The notes under the pieces: generated by a model | What the model saw: the letters and a program-made list of their open reading frames with translations, nothing else | The model's database searches: none | What the model was told of the DNA's origin: nothing | Made by a program: the position numbers and the translations under genes | In this document: positions 37,250-45,961 of the stretch, piece after piece | How the letters are laid out: each line of letters opens with the position of its first letter | Position numbering within the stretch: position 1 is the first letter of the stretch | NCBI GenBank assembly: GCA_036563615.1 | Contig: DATCMB010000022.1 | Location: 62,001-126,000, forward strand | Reading direction: 5' to 3' | Origin: Candidatus Binatia bacterium | GTDB taxonomy: Bacteria > Desulfobacterota > Binatia > UBA12015 | Length of the DNA: 64,000 bases

Positions 37250-38401
37250 ATGCCCGCGCCCGAGGTCGACGTCGAAGCGCTCATCGAGGAGCTGCGACGC
37301 GATGCGGCGGAGATGCGGCGGAAGCTGGGCGCGACCGCGTTGCCCCCGGAAGAGGACCGCAACGCAGCTCTGCGCGCCATCGCCGAAGCGCAGCCTCGCG
37401 ACGACGCGCCCGTGGAGGGCGTGACCGCACGTCTGGTCGACGGCGGACGCCTCGCCACGCTGAGCGCGCTCGCCGACCCCGGCAACGTCGAGTTCCACTC
37501 GCACCGCGCGTCGATCGGTCGCGCGGTGATCTTCGTGAAGCGGGTGCTGCGTCGGCTCTTGACGCCCATCCTCGACCGTCAAGCTGCGTTCAACCGCGCG
37601 GTGCTACAGGCGTTCGCCGGGCTCGACGAGGACCTCGGCCGGCGCCTCGAGGCGAACGAGCGTCGCCTCGGACGGATCGAGCGCCGTCTGCTCGTCCTCG
37701 AGGAGGCGATCGCGCGCACCGGCGCCGTGGTCCCGACGGAGGCGGCGTTCGACTACGCCGCGTTCGAGGACGCCTTCCGCGGCTCGCGCGAGCACGTGCG
37801 CGCGCAGCTCGCGCGCTACGTGCAGTACTTCGCGACGCCGTCCGCCGGACCGGTGGTCGACCTCGGCTGCGGTCGCGGCGAGTTCCTCGAGCTGCTGCGC
37901 GACGCCGGCGTCGAGGCCTTCGGCATCGAGGTCGACCAGCAGCGGGTCGACGAGGCGCGTGCGCGCGGGCTCGACGTCCGTCTCGGCGACGCGGTCGATG
38001 CGCTCGAAGAGATCGCGGACGGCTCGCTCGGCGGCGTGGTGTCGTTCCAGATGGTCGAGCACCTGCCGCTCGCGAAGACCGTGCGGCTGCTCGCCCTCGC
38101 GCGCCGCAAGCTGCGCCCCGGCGGCTGCCTCGTCGTCGAGACGGTGAACGTGCAGAGCCTGATCACGTTCTCGCGCGCCTGGAGCATCGATCCGTCGCAT
38201 CGTCAGCCGCTGCACCCGCTGACGCTGCGCTTTCTCACCGAGCAGGCGGGCTTCACGCGCTGCGAGCTGGTGTACGGCGGCGAGGTCGAGCCGGACGTGC
38301 GCCTCGAGCCCGAAGCCGGCGAGGCGGAGCAGCGCAACGTCGCGCGCCTCAACGCGCTGCTGTTTGCGCCGCAGGACTATGCGGTCGTGGCTTGGGCGTA
38401 G
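37250..38401 (+). CDS. SAM-dependent methyltransferase with N-terminal coiled coil (polysaccharide-associated)
   Basis: 383 residues. A helical N-terminal half contains a probable coiled coil (about 122-155, RRLEANERRLGRIERRLL), then FRGSREHVRAQLARYV leads into a class I methyltransferase with VVDLGCGRGEFLELL near 202-216, EVDQQRVDEAR and RKLRPGGCLVVET. This layout is seen in methyltransferases next to O-antigen or glycan-synthesis genes, where they may cap or modify the chain. Two glycosyltransferase genes follow, the first overlapping by 38 bp, so a glycan substrate is inferred. Confidence 0.8.
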   Translation: MPAPEVDVEALIEELRRDAAEMRRKLGATALPPEEDRNAALRAIAEAQPRDDAPVEGVTARLVDGGRLATLSALADPGNVEFHSHRASIGRAVIFVKRVLRRLLTPILDRQAAFNRAVLQAFAGLDEDLGRRLEANERRLGRIERRLLVLEEAIARTGAVVPTEAAFDYAAFEDAFRGSREHVRAQLARYVQYFATPSAGPVVDLGCGRGEFLELLRDAGVEAFGIEVDQQRVDEARARGLDVRLGDAVDALEEIADGSLGGVVSFQMVEHLPLAKTVRLLALARRKLRPGGCLVVETVNVQSLITFSRAWSIDPSHRQPLHPLTLRFLTEQAGFTRCELVYGGEVEPDVRLEPEAGEAEQRNVARLNALLFAPQDYAVVAWA

Positions 38402-39512
38402 GCGCGCGGCCCGGCGCCGGGTCGCGATCCTGGTGCCCTCGCTGGTGCGCGGCGACGCGACCGGCAACGACGTGCTCGGGATGCAGCGCGCGCTCGTGCG
38501 CCGCGGCTGGACCGTGCGCCTGTTCGCCGACGGTGGCGATCCCACGCTGGGCTTCGAGCCCGCCGTGCAGGCCCGCGACTGGCTGCAGCAGGGCGTGCCG
38601 GTGATCTTCCACCAGGCGACGCAGTGGGACAACGGCTTCCAGCTGCTGAGCCGCGCGCGCGGCCTGCGCATCGTGCGCGACCACAACGTGACGCCCGCCT
38701 CCTTCTTCGAGAACGTCAGCACGGACTTCGTCCGCGCGTCGCAGGTCGGCGAGCGCCAGCGCGCGCAGCTCGCGCGCGATTCGCAGGTCGCGTGGATCGC
38801 GGCGTCGGAGATGAACGCGGGAGAGCTCGTGCGCCTCGGCGCGGACCGCGCGCGCATCGCGGTCGTGCCGCCGTTCAACCAGGCGGAAGAGCTCGCGCGC
38901 ACCCCGCCCGACGAGGCGGCGTTGCGACGCTGGGCGGCTCTCCCCGCGGACGTGCTCTTCGTCGGCCGGCTCGCGCCGAACAAGGGACACCGCAGGATGT
39001 TCCGCGTCGTGGCGACGTACGCGGAGCTCTTCCAGCGACGTCTGCGCGTGCGTCTGGTCGGCTCGTACGACCGTCGCTGGAGCGCGTGGCTCGAGCTCTT
39101 GCGACGCGACCGCGAGCGGCTCGGGCTCGACGGCAGCGTCGAGCTGGTCGGCAGCTTGACCGCGGCGGAGCTGCACGCCGCATACTTGACGTCGCGACTC
39201 CTGCTGTGCTGCTCGGAGCACGAGGGCTTCTGCGTGCCGCTGGTCGAGGCCGCACGGCTCGGCGTGCCGGTCGTGGCGACGTGGCAGGCGGCGGTCGCGG
39301 AGACGCTCGGTCCGAACGCGCCCGTGCTGCGCGACGCCTCGGACGACGTCGTCGCGCTCGCGATCGACCGCGTGCTGCGCGACGCGGCGCTGCGCGAGAA
39401 GCTCGTCGCCGCGCAGGCCGAGCGCTTCGCGGATCGTCATTCCGACGAGGCGGTCGAGCGCGCGTTTCTCGCCGCGGTCGAGCCGCTGCTCGAGCGCGCC
39501 GAGGCCGCGTGA
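38364..39512 (+). CDS. GT4-family glycosyltransferase
   Basis: 382 residues in a GT-B fold. The C-terminal nucleotide-sugar domain has FVGRLAPNKGHRR, and CSEHEGFCVPLVEAARLGVPVVA carries the donor-binding ExxxxxxxE pattern of GT4. The N-terminal domain begins VAILVPSLVRGD. A second in-frame ATG (38379) is an equally good start and reduces the overlap with the methyltransferase gene. Donor and acceptor unknown. It is part of a three-gene glycan cluster. Confidence 0.85.
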   Translation: MRRRTMRSWLGRRRAARRRVAILVPSLVRGDATGNDVLGMQRALVRRGWTVRLFADGGDPTLGFEPAVQARDWLQQGVPVIFHQATQWDNGFQLLSRARGLRIVRDHNVTPASFFENVSTDFVRASQVGERQRAQLARDSQVAWIAASEMNAGELVRLGADRARIAVVPPFNQAEELARTPPDEAALRRWAALPADVLFVGRLAPNKGHRRMFRVVATYAELFQRRLRVRLVGSYDRRWSAWLELLRRDRERLGLDGSVELVGSLTAAELHAAYLTSRLLLCCSEHEGFCVPLVEAARLGVPVVATWQAAVAETLGPNAPVLRDASDDVVALAIDRVLRDAALREKLVAAQAERFADRHSDEAVERAFLAAVEPLLERAEAA

Positions 39513-40768
39513 TGCGCATCGCGGTCGTCGTCCAGCGCTACGGCGCCGACATCCTCGGCGGCGCCGAAACCCACGCCGCGCTGATGGCGGGAATCCTCGC
39601 CCGGCGGCACGAGGTCGAGGTGCTGACGACGACGGCGCGCGACTACCATCAGTGGCGAGAGGCGTACCCCGCCGGCGCGAGCCGGGAGAACGGCGTCACC
39701 GTGCGCCGCTTCGCCGTCGCCCGCGGCCGCGAGGACGCCTGGCAGGTGCTGAACCGCCTGCTGCACGACGGCTTCACGTCGAGCGAGTTCGCGCTGCTGC
39801 CGGAGCCGGTGCGCGCGGCGCACGCGGAGCGCGTGCGCGGCTGGCCCGACGCGCTGCAGGAGGCGTTCATCCGCGGTCAGGGTCCGCACGCGCCGGAGCT
39901 GCACGAGTGGCTGCGGCGCACGCCGTACGACCGCGTGCTGTTCGTCACCTACCTCTACCCGACGACCTACGACGGTCTCGCCGCCGTCCCCGAAGGGCGC
40001 GCGTTCGTCGTGCCGACGCTGCACGACGAGGCGCCGGCCTACCTGCCGGTGTTCGGACGCCGGCTCGCGCGTGCGCGGCTGCTGTGCTCGACCGACACGG
40101 AGGTCGCGCTGGTCTCGCGCCTGTATCCCGACACGCCGATCCGCGCGCGCCGCATCGGCTACGGGATCGAGCTGCCGCCCGATCGTGGGCCGCGCCCGTC
40201 CGGCACCGATCCGTTCCTGCTCTACGCGGGGCGCATCGACGTGCAGAAGGGCGTCCCGCAGCTGCTGCGCTGGTATGCGGCGCTGCGCGCCGCGCTGCCG
40301 AAGCCGCCGCGGCTCGTGATGATCGGCGAGCTCGCGATGCCCGTGCCTTCTCAGCCGGGCGTCGAGCTTCGCGGCTTCGTCGCCGAGGACGAGAAGTTGC
40401 GCTTGATGCGCGACGCGCTGGCGCTCGTCCACCTTTCGCCGTACGAGAGCCTCGGCATCGTGCTGCTCGAGGCGCTCGGCTCGCGGACCCCGGTGCTGGT
40501 GCACGCCGACTGCGCGGTGATGGTCGAGCACTGCCGACGCAGCGGGGCCGGGCTCTGGCTGCGCGACGCGGCGGAGTTCGCCGCCGCCGTCGGTCGGCTG
40601 GCGCGCGACCCCGAGCTGCGCACCGCGCTGGGCGAGCGCGGACGGCGCTACGTCGAGCGCGAGTTCGCGCTCGACGCGTACGCGGAGCGCCTTCTGGCCG
40701 CGTTCGAGCAGGACGAGCCTCCTGCGTCCGACGACGGCGGGGTCGGCGCTCATTTCACACGCCCGTAA
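39512..40768 (+). CDS. GT4-family glycosyltransferase
   Basis: 418 residues. The N-terminal domain opens with a VVQRYGADILGGAETHA stretch, the Gly-rich acceptor loop of GT4 enzymes. The C-terminal domain has YAGRIDVQKG and LSPYESLGIVLLEALGSRTPVLV, the donor-site ExxxxxxxE. The ATG shares one base with the previous stop. A frame extending upstream to 38624 is a shadow. The gene ends inside a PHO-box-like repeat, marking the boundary with the phosphate genes. Confidence 0.88.
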   Translation: MRIAVVVQRYGADILGGAETHAALMAGILARRHEVEVLTTTARDYHQWREAYPAGASRENGVTVRRFAVARGREDAWQVLNRLLHDGFTSSEFALLPEPVRAAHAERVRGWPDALQEAFIRGQGPHAPELHEWLRRTPYDRVLFVTYLYPTTYDGLAAVPEGRAFVVPTLHDEAPAYLPVFGRRLARARLLCSTDTEVALVSRLYPDTPIRARRIGYGIELPPDRGPRPSGTDPFLLYAGRIDVQKGVPQLLRWYAALRAALPKPPRLVMIGELAMPVPSQPGVELRGFVAEDEKLRLMRDALALVHLSPYESLGIVLLEALGSRTPVLVHADCAVMVEHCRRSGAGLWLRDAAEFAAAVGRLARDPELRTALGERGRRYVEREFALDAYAERLLAAFEQDEPPASDDGGVGAHFTRP

Positions 40769-40780
40769 CGTTCCGGTAAC
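40763..40780 (+). promoter_or_regulatory. PHO-box-like 11-bp-period direct repeat
   Basis: CCGTAAC (40763-40769), a 4-bp spacer, then CGGTAAC (40774-40780): two 7-bp half-sites with an 11-bp period, read on the other strand as GTTACCG/GTTACGG. PhoB/PhoP proteins bind 7-bp direct repeats at this period. It sits 35 bp upstream of a small gene and the phoU-phoB-phoR set, and overlaps the glycosyltransferase stop codon. Identification as a PHO box is inference. Confidence 0.45.
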
Positions 40781-40814
40781 CGAGCGGCGATCTGCGGCCG
40801 CTAGGAGGCGACCC

Positions 40815-41012
40815 ATGACGATCCGAGACCGCAGCGCCGGACGACCGAAGGACCTCGTCGAGCACCTCCGCCGCTACCCCGAGGACCTGAAGGACATCCG
40901 ACGGCTGCAACGTCGCTTCGACCTGTCGGCCGACGAGGCGGCGCGCGCCCTCGAGGCATCGGTCGCGCCGGAGAGCGGCCAGCAAAGGCTCAAGCGCCTG
41001 CTGACCCACTGA
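40815..41012 (+). CDS. 65-residue basic helical protein, function unknown
   Basis: Starts at ATG with AGGAGG 7-12 bp upstream. The sequence is highly charged (net basic) with two or three predicted helices, e.g. KDLVEHLRRYPEDLKDIRR and ADEAARALEAS, the latter loosely resembling a UBA-like helical turn. No membrane segment or cysteine. It is the first gene after the PHO-box-like repeat and lies 114 bp before phoU, so co-regulation by phosphate is likely. I recognise no family. Confidence 0.65.
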   Translation: MTIRDRSAGRPKDLVEHLRRYPEDLKDIRRLQRRFDLSADEAARALEASVAPESGQQRLKRLLTH

Positions 41013-41126
41013 GGCGGCATGCGGACCCTCGAGTCGCCGGGGCGCGTGCGGCGTGATACCGCAGCGCAGCAGAACCGAGACGCCGTTCTGGCTTCGCGTC
41101 GCGGCCGACGCAACGAGGGAGCGCCC

Positions 41127-41804
41127 ATGGCTGTGCACACCGATCGTCGATACGAGGAAGAGCTCGCGTACCTGCGCAAGCTGATCCTCGAGATGGGCGG
41201 GCTGGTCGAGCGCCAGATCGGCGACGCCATCGCGTCGCTGGCGAGCTCCGACCGCACGCTCGCCGAGCGCACCATCGAGCGCGACCACGAGGTCAACCGC
41301 TACGACGTCGACATCGACGAGGAGTGTCTGCGTCTGCTGGCGCTGCACCAGCCCGCGGCGCGCGACCTGCGCTTGATCACGACGGGCCTCAAGATCACCA
41401 CCGACCTCGAGCGCATCGGCGACATGGCGGTCAACATTTCCGAGCGCGCGCTCGAGCTCAGCGAGGCGCCGTTCCAGCTCCAGGTCGACCTGCCGCGGAT
41501 GGCGGACACCGTGCGCAAGATGCTGCGCGAGAGCCTCGACGCGTTCGTGCGCGAGGACGCCGAGCTCGCGCTCTCGGTGTGCAAGGAGGACGACGCGATC
41601 GATGCCATGCACGCCGAGATGTTCGCCGATCTCCTCGCCCGCATGACGCGCGATCCGTCGCTGGTCGTGGCCGGCACCGCACAGCTCTTCGTCTCGAAGT
41701 ACCTCGAGCGCATCGCCGACCACGCCACCAACATCGCCGAGATGGTGATCTTCATGGTGAAGGGAAAGAGCATCCGGCACCTGTCCGTGCCGACGTCGAT
41801 CTGA
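41127..41804 (+). CDS. phoU: Phosphate signalling protein PhoU
   Basis: 225 residues forming two three-helix bundles. The duplicated metal-binding signatures are DLERIGDMAVNISE (first half) and YLERIADHATNIAE (second half). PhoU links the PstSCAB transporter to the PhoR kinase and represses the Pho response when phosphate is plentiful. Start chosen at ATG 41127 (GAGGGA upstream), matching the usual N terminus; the frame is open 108 bp further upstream. No pst genes are in the window. PhoB and PhoR follow. Confidence 0.95.
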   Translation: MAVHTDRRYEEELAYLRKLILEMGGLVERQIGDAIASLASSDRTLAERTIERDHEVNRYDVDIDEECLRLLALHQPAARDLRLITTGLKITTDLERIGDMAVNISERALELSEAPFQLQVDLPRMADTVRKMLRESLDAFVREDAELALSVCKEDDAIDAMHAEMFADLLARMTRDPSLVVAGTAQLFVSKYLERIADHATNIAEMVIFMVKGKSIRHLSVPTSI

Positions 41805-41826
41805 TCATGCCAGGGAGCGTTCGGGC

Positions 41827-42579
41827 GTGATGGCGCGAGCGGGAGAGCGCACCGCCGCCGCGAGCGGCGAGCGTCGCAAGGCGCTCGTGATCGAGGACGA
41901 GCGCGACATCCGCGAGCTGGTCCGCGTCAATCTGGAAGCCGAGGGCTTCACGGTGCTCGAGGCGGGAGACGGCGAGCTCGGCCTCGCGCTCGTCAAGCGC
42001 GAGCGTCCGGCCGTGGTCATCCTCGACCTGATGCTGCCGGGCCTCGGTGGCCTCGAGGTGTGCCGCCGGATCCGCGCCGAGGAGGCGACGTCGCGCGTGC
42101 CGGTCGTCGTCCTGACGGCGCGCTCGTCGGAAGCGGACAAGGTGGTCGGCCTCGAGATCGGCGCCGACGACTACGTCACCAAGCCGTTCAGCCCGCGCGA
42201 GCTGACCGCGCGCGTCAAGGCGCTGCTGCGACGCGCGTACAGCCCGCCGCCCGAGACGCCGCACGAGGTCTACGAGCGCGGCGGGCTGCGCATCGACTTC
42301 GACACCTACGAGGTCTACCTCGACGGCAAGCGCGTCGAGCTGTCGCTGCGCGAGTTCGAGCTGCTGCGCTTCTTCGTCAAGCACCCCAATCGGGTCTACG
42401 AGCGCGCACAGCTGCTGGATCTCGTCTGGGGTCCGGACACCTACGTGGAGCCGCGAACCATCGACGTCCACATCCGCCGCCTGCGTCGTCGCATCGAGCG
42501 CGACGACTCGTCGCCGGAGCTGATCGTGACCGTGCGCGGCGTCGGCTACATGTTCGACGAGCGCCGTCTGGGGAACTGA
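41827..42579 (+). CDS. phoB: PhoB-type response regulator
   Basis: OmpR/PhoB-family two-domain regulator of 250 residues. The receiver has acidic pocket ED near 23-24, phospho-acceptor Asp67 (ILDLMLPG) and Lys119 (YVTKPF). The C-terminal winged helix spans about 150-245 with RTIDVHIRRLRRRIE as the recognition helix. Consecutive GTG (41827) and ATG (41830) codons both serve as starts. Context between phoU and phoR supports PhoB. Confidence 0.92.
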   Translation: MMARAGERTAAASGERRKALVIEDERDIRELVRVNLEAEGFTVLEAGDGELGLALVKRERPAVVILDLMLPGLGGLEVCRRIRAEEATSRVPVVVLTARSSEADKVVGLEIGADDYVTKPFSPRELTARVKALLRRAYSPPPETPHEVYERGGLRIDFDTYEVYLDGKRVELSLREFELLRFFVKHPNRVYERAQLLDLVWGPDTYVEPRTIDVHIRRLRRRIERDDSSPELIVTVRGVGYMFDERRLGN

Positions 42580-42583
42580 TCGG

Positions 42584-43978
42584 GTGGCCCGGGGGACGGG
42601 CGCGGAGCGGCGCTTCGGGATCGAGCCGAAGGCCGTCGCCCGCGCGCTGGCGCCGGCGCTGGTCGGCGGGCTCGCCGCGGCGCTGCTGCCGATCACGTCG
42701 GACCTCTGGCGCGTCGTGGCGGCGCTCGTTGCCGCCGCGGCGACGGCGGTGCTGGTCGCTGCGGGCAGCGCGCGGCGCATCGGCCGGGTCGCGGCGTGGG
42801 CGCGGGGCGTGCGCTCGGGCGAGCGCGTCACGCCGCCGCTGCCGACGCGGGCTCCCGACGCGTTCGACGCGCTGACGATCGAGCTCGGCGAGATGGCATC
42901 CGAGCTGCGCGACGACATCGCCCGGCTCGAGAACGAGCGCGACCGCCTCGAGGCCATCCTCGCCGCGATGGTCGAGGGCGTCATCGTCATCGACCGCAAC
43001 GGCACCATCCTGCGCGCCAACGATCCGGTCGTTGCCACCTTCGGGCTCGAGCCGGGGCGTCCGCTCGTCGGGCTGCGGCTCTGGGACCTGACGCGCGACG
43101 TCGAGTTCAACGCGGTGGTGCGCGAGGCGATGGCAAGCCGGACGCCGACCTTTCGCGAGGTCGAGCTGCGCGGGGCGATCGAGCGCCACCTGCGGGTCGC
43201 CGTCGGCCCGACCGCCGACCAGAGCGCCTGGGTGCTCGTGTTCCACGACGTCACGGAGACCAAGCGCCTCGAGCGCGTGCGCACGGACTTCGTCGCCAAC
43301 GTGTCGCACGAGCTGCGCACGCCGCTGACCGCGATCAAGGGCTTCGCCGAGACGCTGCTCTCGAGCGGCTTCGACGACCGCGAGCGGGCGCAGCACTTCG
43401 TCGCGATCATCGACCGCCACGCGGAGCGCCTCGGCCGGCTGATCGACGACCTCCTCATCCTGAGCGACCTCGAGCTCGGCAAGATGCCCATGCGGGTCCG
43501 CGCGAGCGAGGTCGCGCCGATCGTCCGCGACGTCGTCGAGCTGCTCGGCGAGCCCGCACGTCGCAAGCGGATCGACGTGCAGACGAGCGTCCCGGACGGG
43601 CTTCGCGTGCAGGGGGATCCGGATCGGCTCGCGCAGGTCGTGTCGAACCTGCTCGACAACGCGATCAAGTACACGCCTGAAGACGGCCGCGTGCGCGTCC
43701 TCGCGCGCAGCATCGAGGGCGGCGCCCGGGTCGAGCTCGCCATCGAGGACACCGGTGTCGGCATCCCGGCGGACGAGCTGCCGCGCCTCGCCGAGCGCTT
43801 CTACCGGGTGGACAAGGCGCGCCTCCGCGAGCGCGGCGGCACGGGGCTCGGGCTGTCGATCGTCAAGCACATCGTGCACGCGCATTCCGGGTCGGTGCGC
43901 TTCGACAGCCGGCTGGGCCACGGGACGACGGTGACGGTGACGCTGCCGGGTTGCCCGCAGGCCGATGCGGGTGGCTGA
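42584..43978 (+). CDS. phoR: PhoR-type sensor histidine kinase
   Basis: 464 residues from a GTG, 4 bp after phoB. Two N-terminal membrane helices (about 18-65) precede a HAMP-like linker, a PAS domain (about 120-220) and the H box with phospho-acceptor His242 (SHELRTPLTAIKG). The HATPase domain has the N box LDNAIKYTPEDGR, G1 EDTGVGIP and G2 RGGTGLGLSIVKHI. The architecture is that of PhoR, which senses Pst/PhoU status rather than external phosphate. Confidence 0.92.
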   Translation: MARGTGAERRFGIEPKAVARALAPALVGGLAAALLPITSDLWRVVAALVAAAATAVLVAAGSARRIGRVAAWARGVRSGERVTPPLPTRAPDAFDALTIELGEMASELRDDIARLENERDRLEAILAAMVEGVIVIDRNGTILRANDPVVATFGLEPGRPLVGLRLWDLTRDVEFNAVVREAMASRTPTFREVELRGAIERHLRVAVGPTADQSAWVLVFHDVTETKRLERVRTDFVANVSHELRTPLTAIKGFAETLLSSGFDDRERAQHFVAIIDRHAERLGRLIDDLLILSDLELGKMPMRVRASEVAPIVRDVVELLGEPARRKRIDVQTSVPDGLRVQGDPDRLAQVVSNLLDNAIKYTPEDGRVRVLARSIEGGARVELAIEDTGVGIPADELPRLAERFYRVDKARLRERGGTGLGLSIVKHIVHAHSGSVRFDSRLGHGTTVTVTLPGCPQADAGG

Positions 43979-44089
43979 GGGGGAACCGCGCGCACGCCGT
44001 CGTTTGCCCGCCGGACGCGCGCGCGGTACGAGCTTCGCCGTCGGACCGGCCATCGGCATGACGCACGGCCGTCGTCCGGCGAGGGACGG

Positions 44090-45178
44090 GTGGTGGCGCT
44101 GCGAGCGGTCAGCAGGGACGACATGCGGGCGAGCGCCGCGGCGCGCAGGCCGCGGGGCGCGCAACCGCAGAGGCGACGCCGGCGCAAGCGCGCGACCTTT
44201 CCCCCGCTCGCGTACCGGATCGGCGAGCACGCGCTGGTCGCGGCGCTGCTCGCGACGCTCGGCCTCGCGGTCCTCGGCCGCGTCGCGCTCGACGGCACGC
44301 CGCTGACGTTCGCCGTTACGCTGGCGGGTGTCATGCTCGCAGCTGCGGCGGCGATCCTTCCGCTCGACCGGCTGCGCCGGCGGAGCACCCCGGGCTGGCG
44401 CCACACGCTCAACGGGAGCTTGCTCGCGCTCCTGGCGCTCGTCCTGTGGTACGCGGACCCGGGCTGGGCGCTCTACAAGCTGCGCGAGCTGCTCGCCGGC
44501 GAGCGCGCGACGCAGGTCCGCGTCGTGCAGCACCAGGTGTTCGCGGCGTACCGCCGCATGGACCTCGAGGCGCAGCGCAAGATCCTCGAGCGTGCCGAGG
44601 TCTACGCGCCGACCATCGAGCAGGCCGCTGCGGCCTTCGGCGTCGATCCGGAGCTGATGATGGGGATCGCCGCCGCCGAGTCGAGCTTCTACCCGCGCGA
44701 CAGCCGCGACGGCGGCAAGGGGCTCTTCCAGATCACGTCGGTCCCCAAGGCGGCGGAGGAGGCCGCGAAGCAGAAGCTCGGCGTCAAGTCGCTCGATCCG
44801 TGGAACCAGCGACACAACGCCTACGTCGCGGCGGCGACGCTCGACCTCTACCGCAAGCAGATGCGCGGCGACCTGTTCTTGACGCTGCTCGCCTACAACA
44901 TCGGACCGCACAATGGCGGGCTGCGTACCATCATGGACACCTACGGCGCGCGGAACTTCGCGCAGGTGCAGCCGTACCTCCAGGCGCTGCCGCGCGACTA
45001 CCCGATCCGCGTCCTGTCGAGCGCGCTCTCGTACCGCGTGTGGCGCAAGCTCGGACGGCTGCCGCGCTTCGAGGAGGGAACGGCGGCGCGCGAGATCCAG
45101 AAGATCGGCATCCCCGGGCTCGAGGACGCGCTTCAGCCCGGGCTCGAGACCGCCGCCGCTTCTGCCAAGGGGCGCTGA
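44090..45178 (+). CDS. Membrane-anchored lytic transglycosylase (SLT domain)
   Basis: 362 residues. A basic N terminus (RRPRGAQPQRRRRRK) and three hydrophobic helices (about 45-130) precede an SLT/goose-lysozyme-like domain. The catalytic Glu197 lies in AAAESSFYP, followed by GGKGLFQITS and a LLAYNIGPHNGG segment. It cleaves peptidoglycan glycan strands with 1,6-anhydro formation. Its 3' end overlaps the convergent Lgt-like gene by 46 bp. The start is the first of two tandem GTG codons. Confidence 0.85.
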   Translation: MVALRAVSRDDMRASAAARRPRGAQPQRRRRRKRATFPPLAYRIGEHALVAALLATLGLAVLGRVALDGTPLTFAVTLAGVMLAAAAAILPLDRLRRRSTPGWRHTLNGSLLALLALVLWYADPGWALYKLRELLAGERATQVRVVQHQVFAAYRRMDLEAQRKILERAEVYAPTIEQAAAAFGVDPELMMGIAAAESSFYPRDSRDGGKGLFQITSVPKAAEEAAKQKLGVKSLDPWNQRHNAYVAAATLDLYRKQMRGDLFLTLLAYNIGPHNGGLRTIMDTYGARNFAQVQPYLQALPRDYPIRVLSSALSYRVWRKLGRLPRFEEGTAAREIQKIGIPGLEDALQPGLETAAASAKGR

Positions 45179-45960
45179 CGCCGGCGGACGAGGAGGACGA
45201 GGACGACCGCGAGCACGGCGACGCTGAGCGCGGTCTCGTACGGGACCTCCTCCGCGAAGCTCGTGTCGCGCAGCAGCTCGAGCGGCGGGCGCAGCGCGGC
45301 CATGCACGCGACGAAGACGAGCGTCGCCCGACCCGGACGGGTCGCGCGCCGCGCCGCCCAAATGCTCACGATGAACGCCACGAGCCCCGCGAGGCCGAGG
45401 TAGAGCTGCAGCGGGTGCACGGCCAGCGAGCGTCGGCCGTCGTCCGCGATCAGACCCTGCGCGACGTGGCTCCAGTACGCCGGGCTGCCGGGTGGAAACG
45501 AGACCGCCCACGGCAGCAGCGAGGGGACGCCGAAGCAGCACCCGTCCGCGAAGCAGCCGAGCCGCCCGACGAAGATCGCGACGCCCGCGAGCGGCACGAC
45601 CGCGTCGAGCAGCTCGGCCCGCGTCAAGCATCGTCCGAGCGCGCGCGGGCCGAAGACGAGCAGCACGCCGAGGCTCGCGAGCAAGCCGCCGGTGATGCGC
45701 AGTCCCGCACCTTCGACGCCCGTGCCCGGCAGCAGCAAGCTCGGATCCTCGAGCAGCAGCTCGGGCGCGGCGGCAGCCCAGTGCAGGCGCGCGCCGATCA
45801 CGGCCGCGACGACGGTAGCGACGAGCAGCGCGACGATCCGTAGCCGGGACGCGCCGCCTCGCTCTCGCGTCCTGCGGACGAGGAGGAGGGTGCCGCAGGC
45901 GATCCAGGCGATCGCCGCGGCACCCCAGGCGCGACCGTAGAGATGAAGCTCGGGAACCAT
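45133..45960 (-). CDS. Lgt-like (prolipoprotein diacylglyceryl transferase family) membrane protein
   Basis: 275 residues with about seven helices. GRLGCFADGCCFG near 131-143 corresponds to the Lgt signature region but with a CC pair, and HPLQLYLG replaces HPxQLYE, so the conserved Glu is missing. It is therefore a divergent paralogue rather than the housekeeping Lgt; diacylglyceryl transfer is not assured. It is the last gene of a three-gene operon with 1-bp gaps (TPR protein, Cys-rich secreted protein, this protein). Confidence 0.7.
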   Translation of the reverse strand: MVPELHLYGRAWGAAAIAWIACGTLLLVRRTRERGGASRLRIVALLVATVVAAVIGARLHWAAAAPELLLEDPSLLLPGTGVEGAGLRITGGLLASLGVLLVFGPRALGRCLTRAELLDAVVPLAGVAIFVGRLGCFADGCCFGVPSLLPWAVSFPPGSPAYWSHVAQGLIADDGRRSLAVHPLQLYLGLAGLVAFIVSIWAARRATRPGRATLVFVACMAALRPPLELLRDTSFAEEVPYETALSVAVLAVVLVLLVRRRQRPLAEAAAVSSPG

Positions 45961-45961
45961 C

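Noticed and set aside
42377-45631. 1084-codon open frame on the minus strand
   Set aside because: It runs antisense through phoB, phoR and the transglycosylase, and its sequence is low-complexity Arg/Ala/Asp-rich. In sequence this GC-rich the antisense frame in register with third-position G/C rarely has stops.
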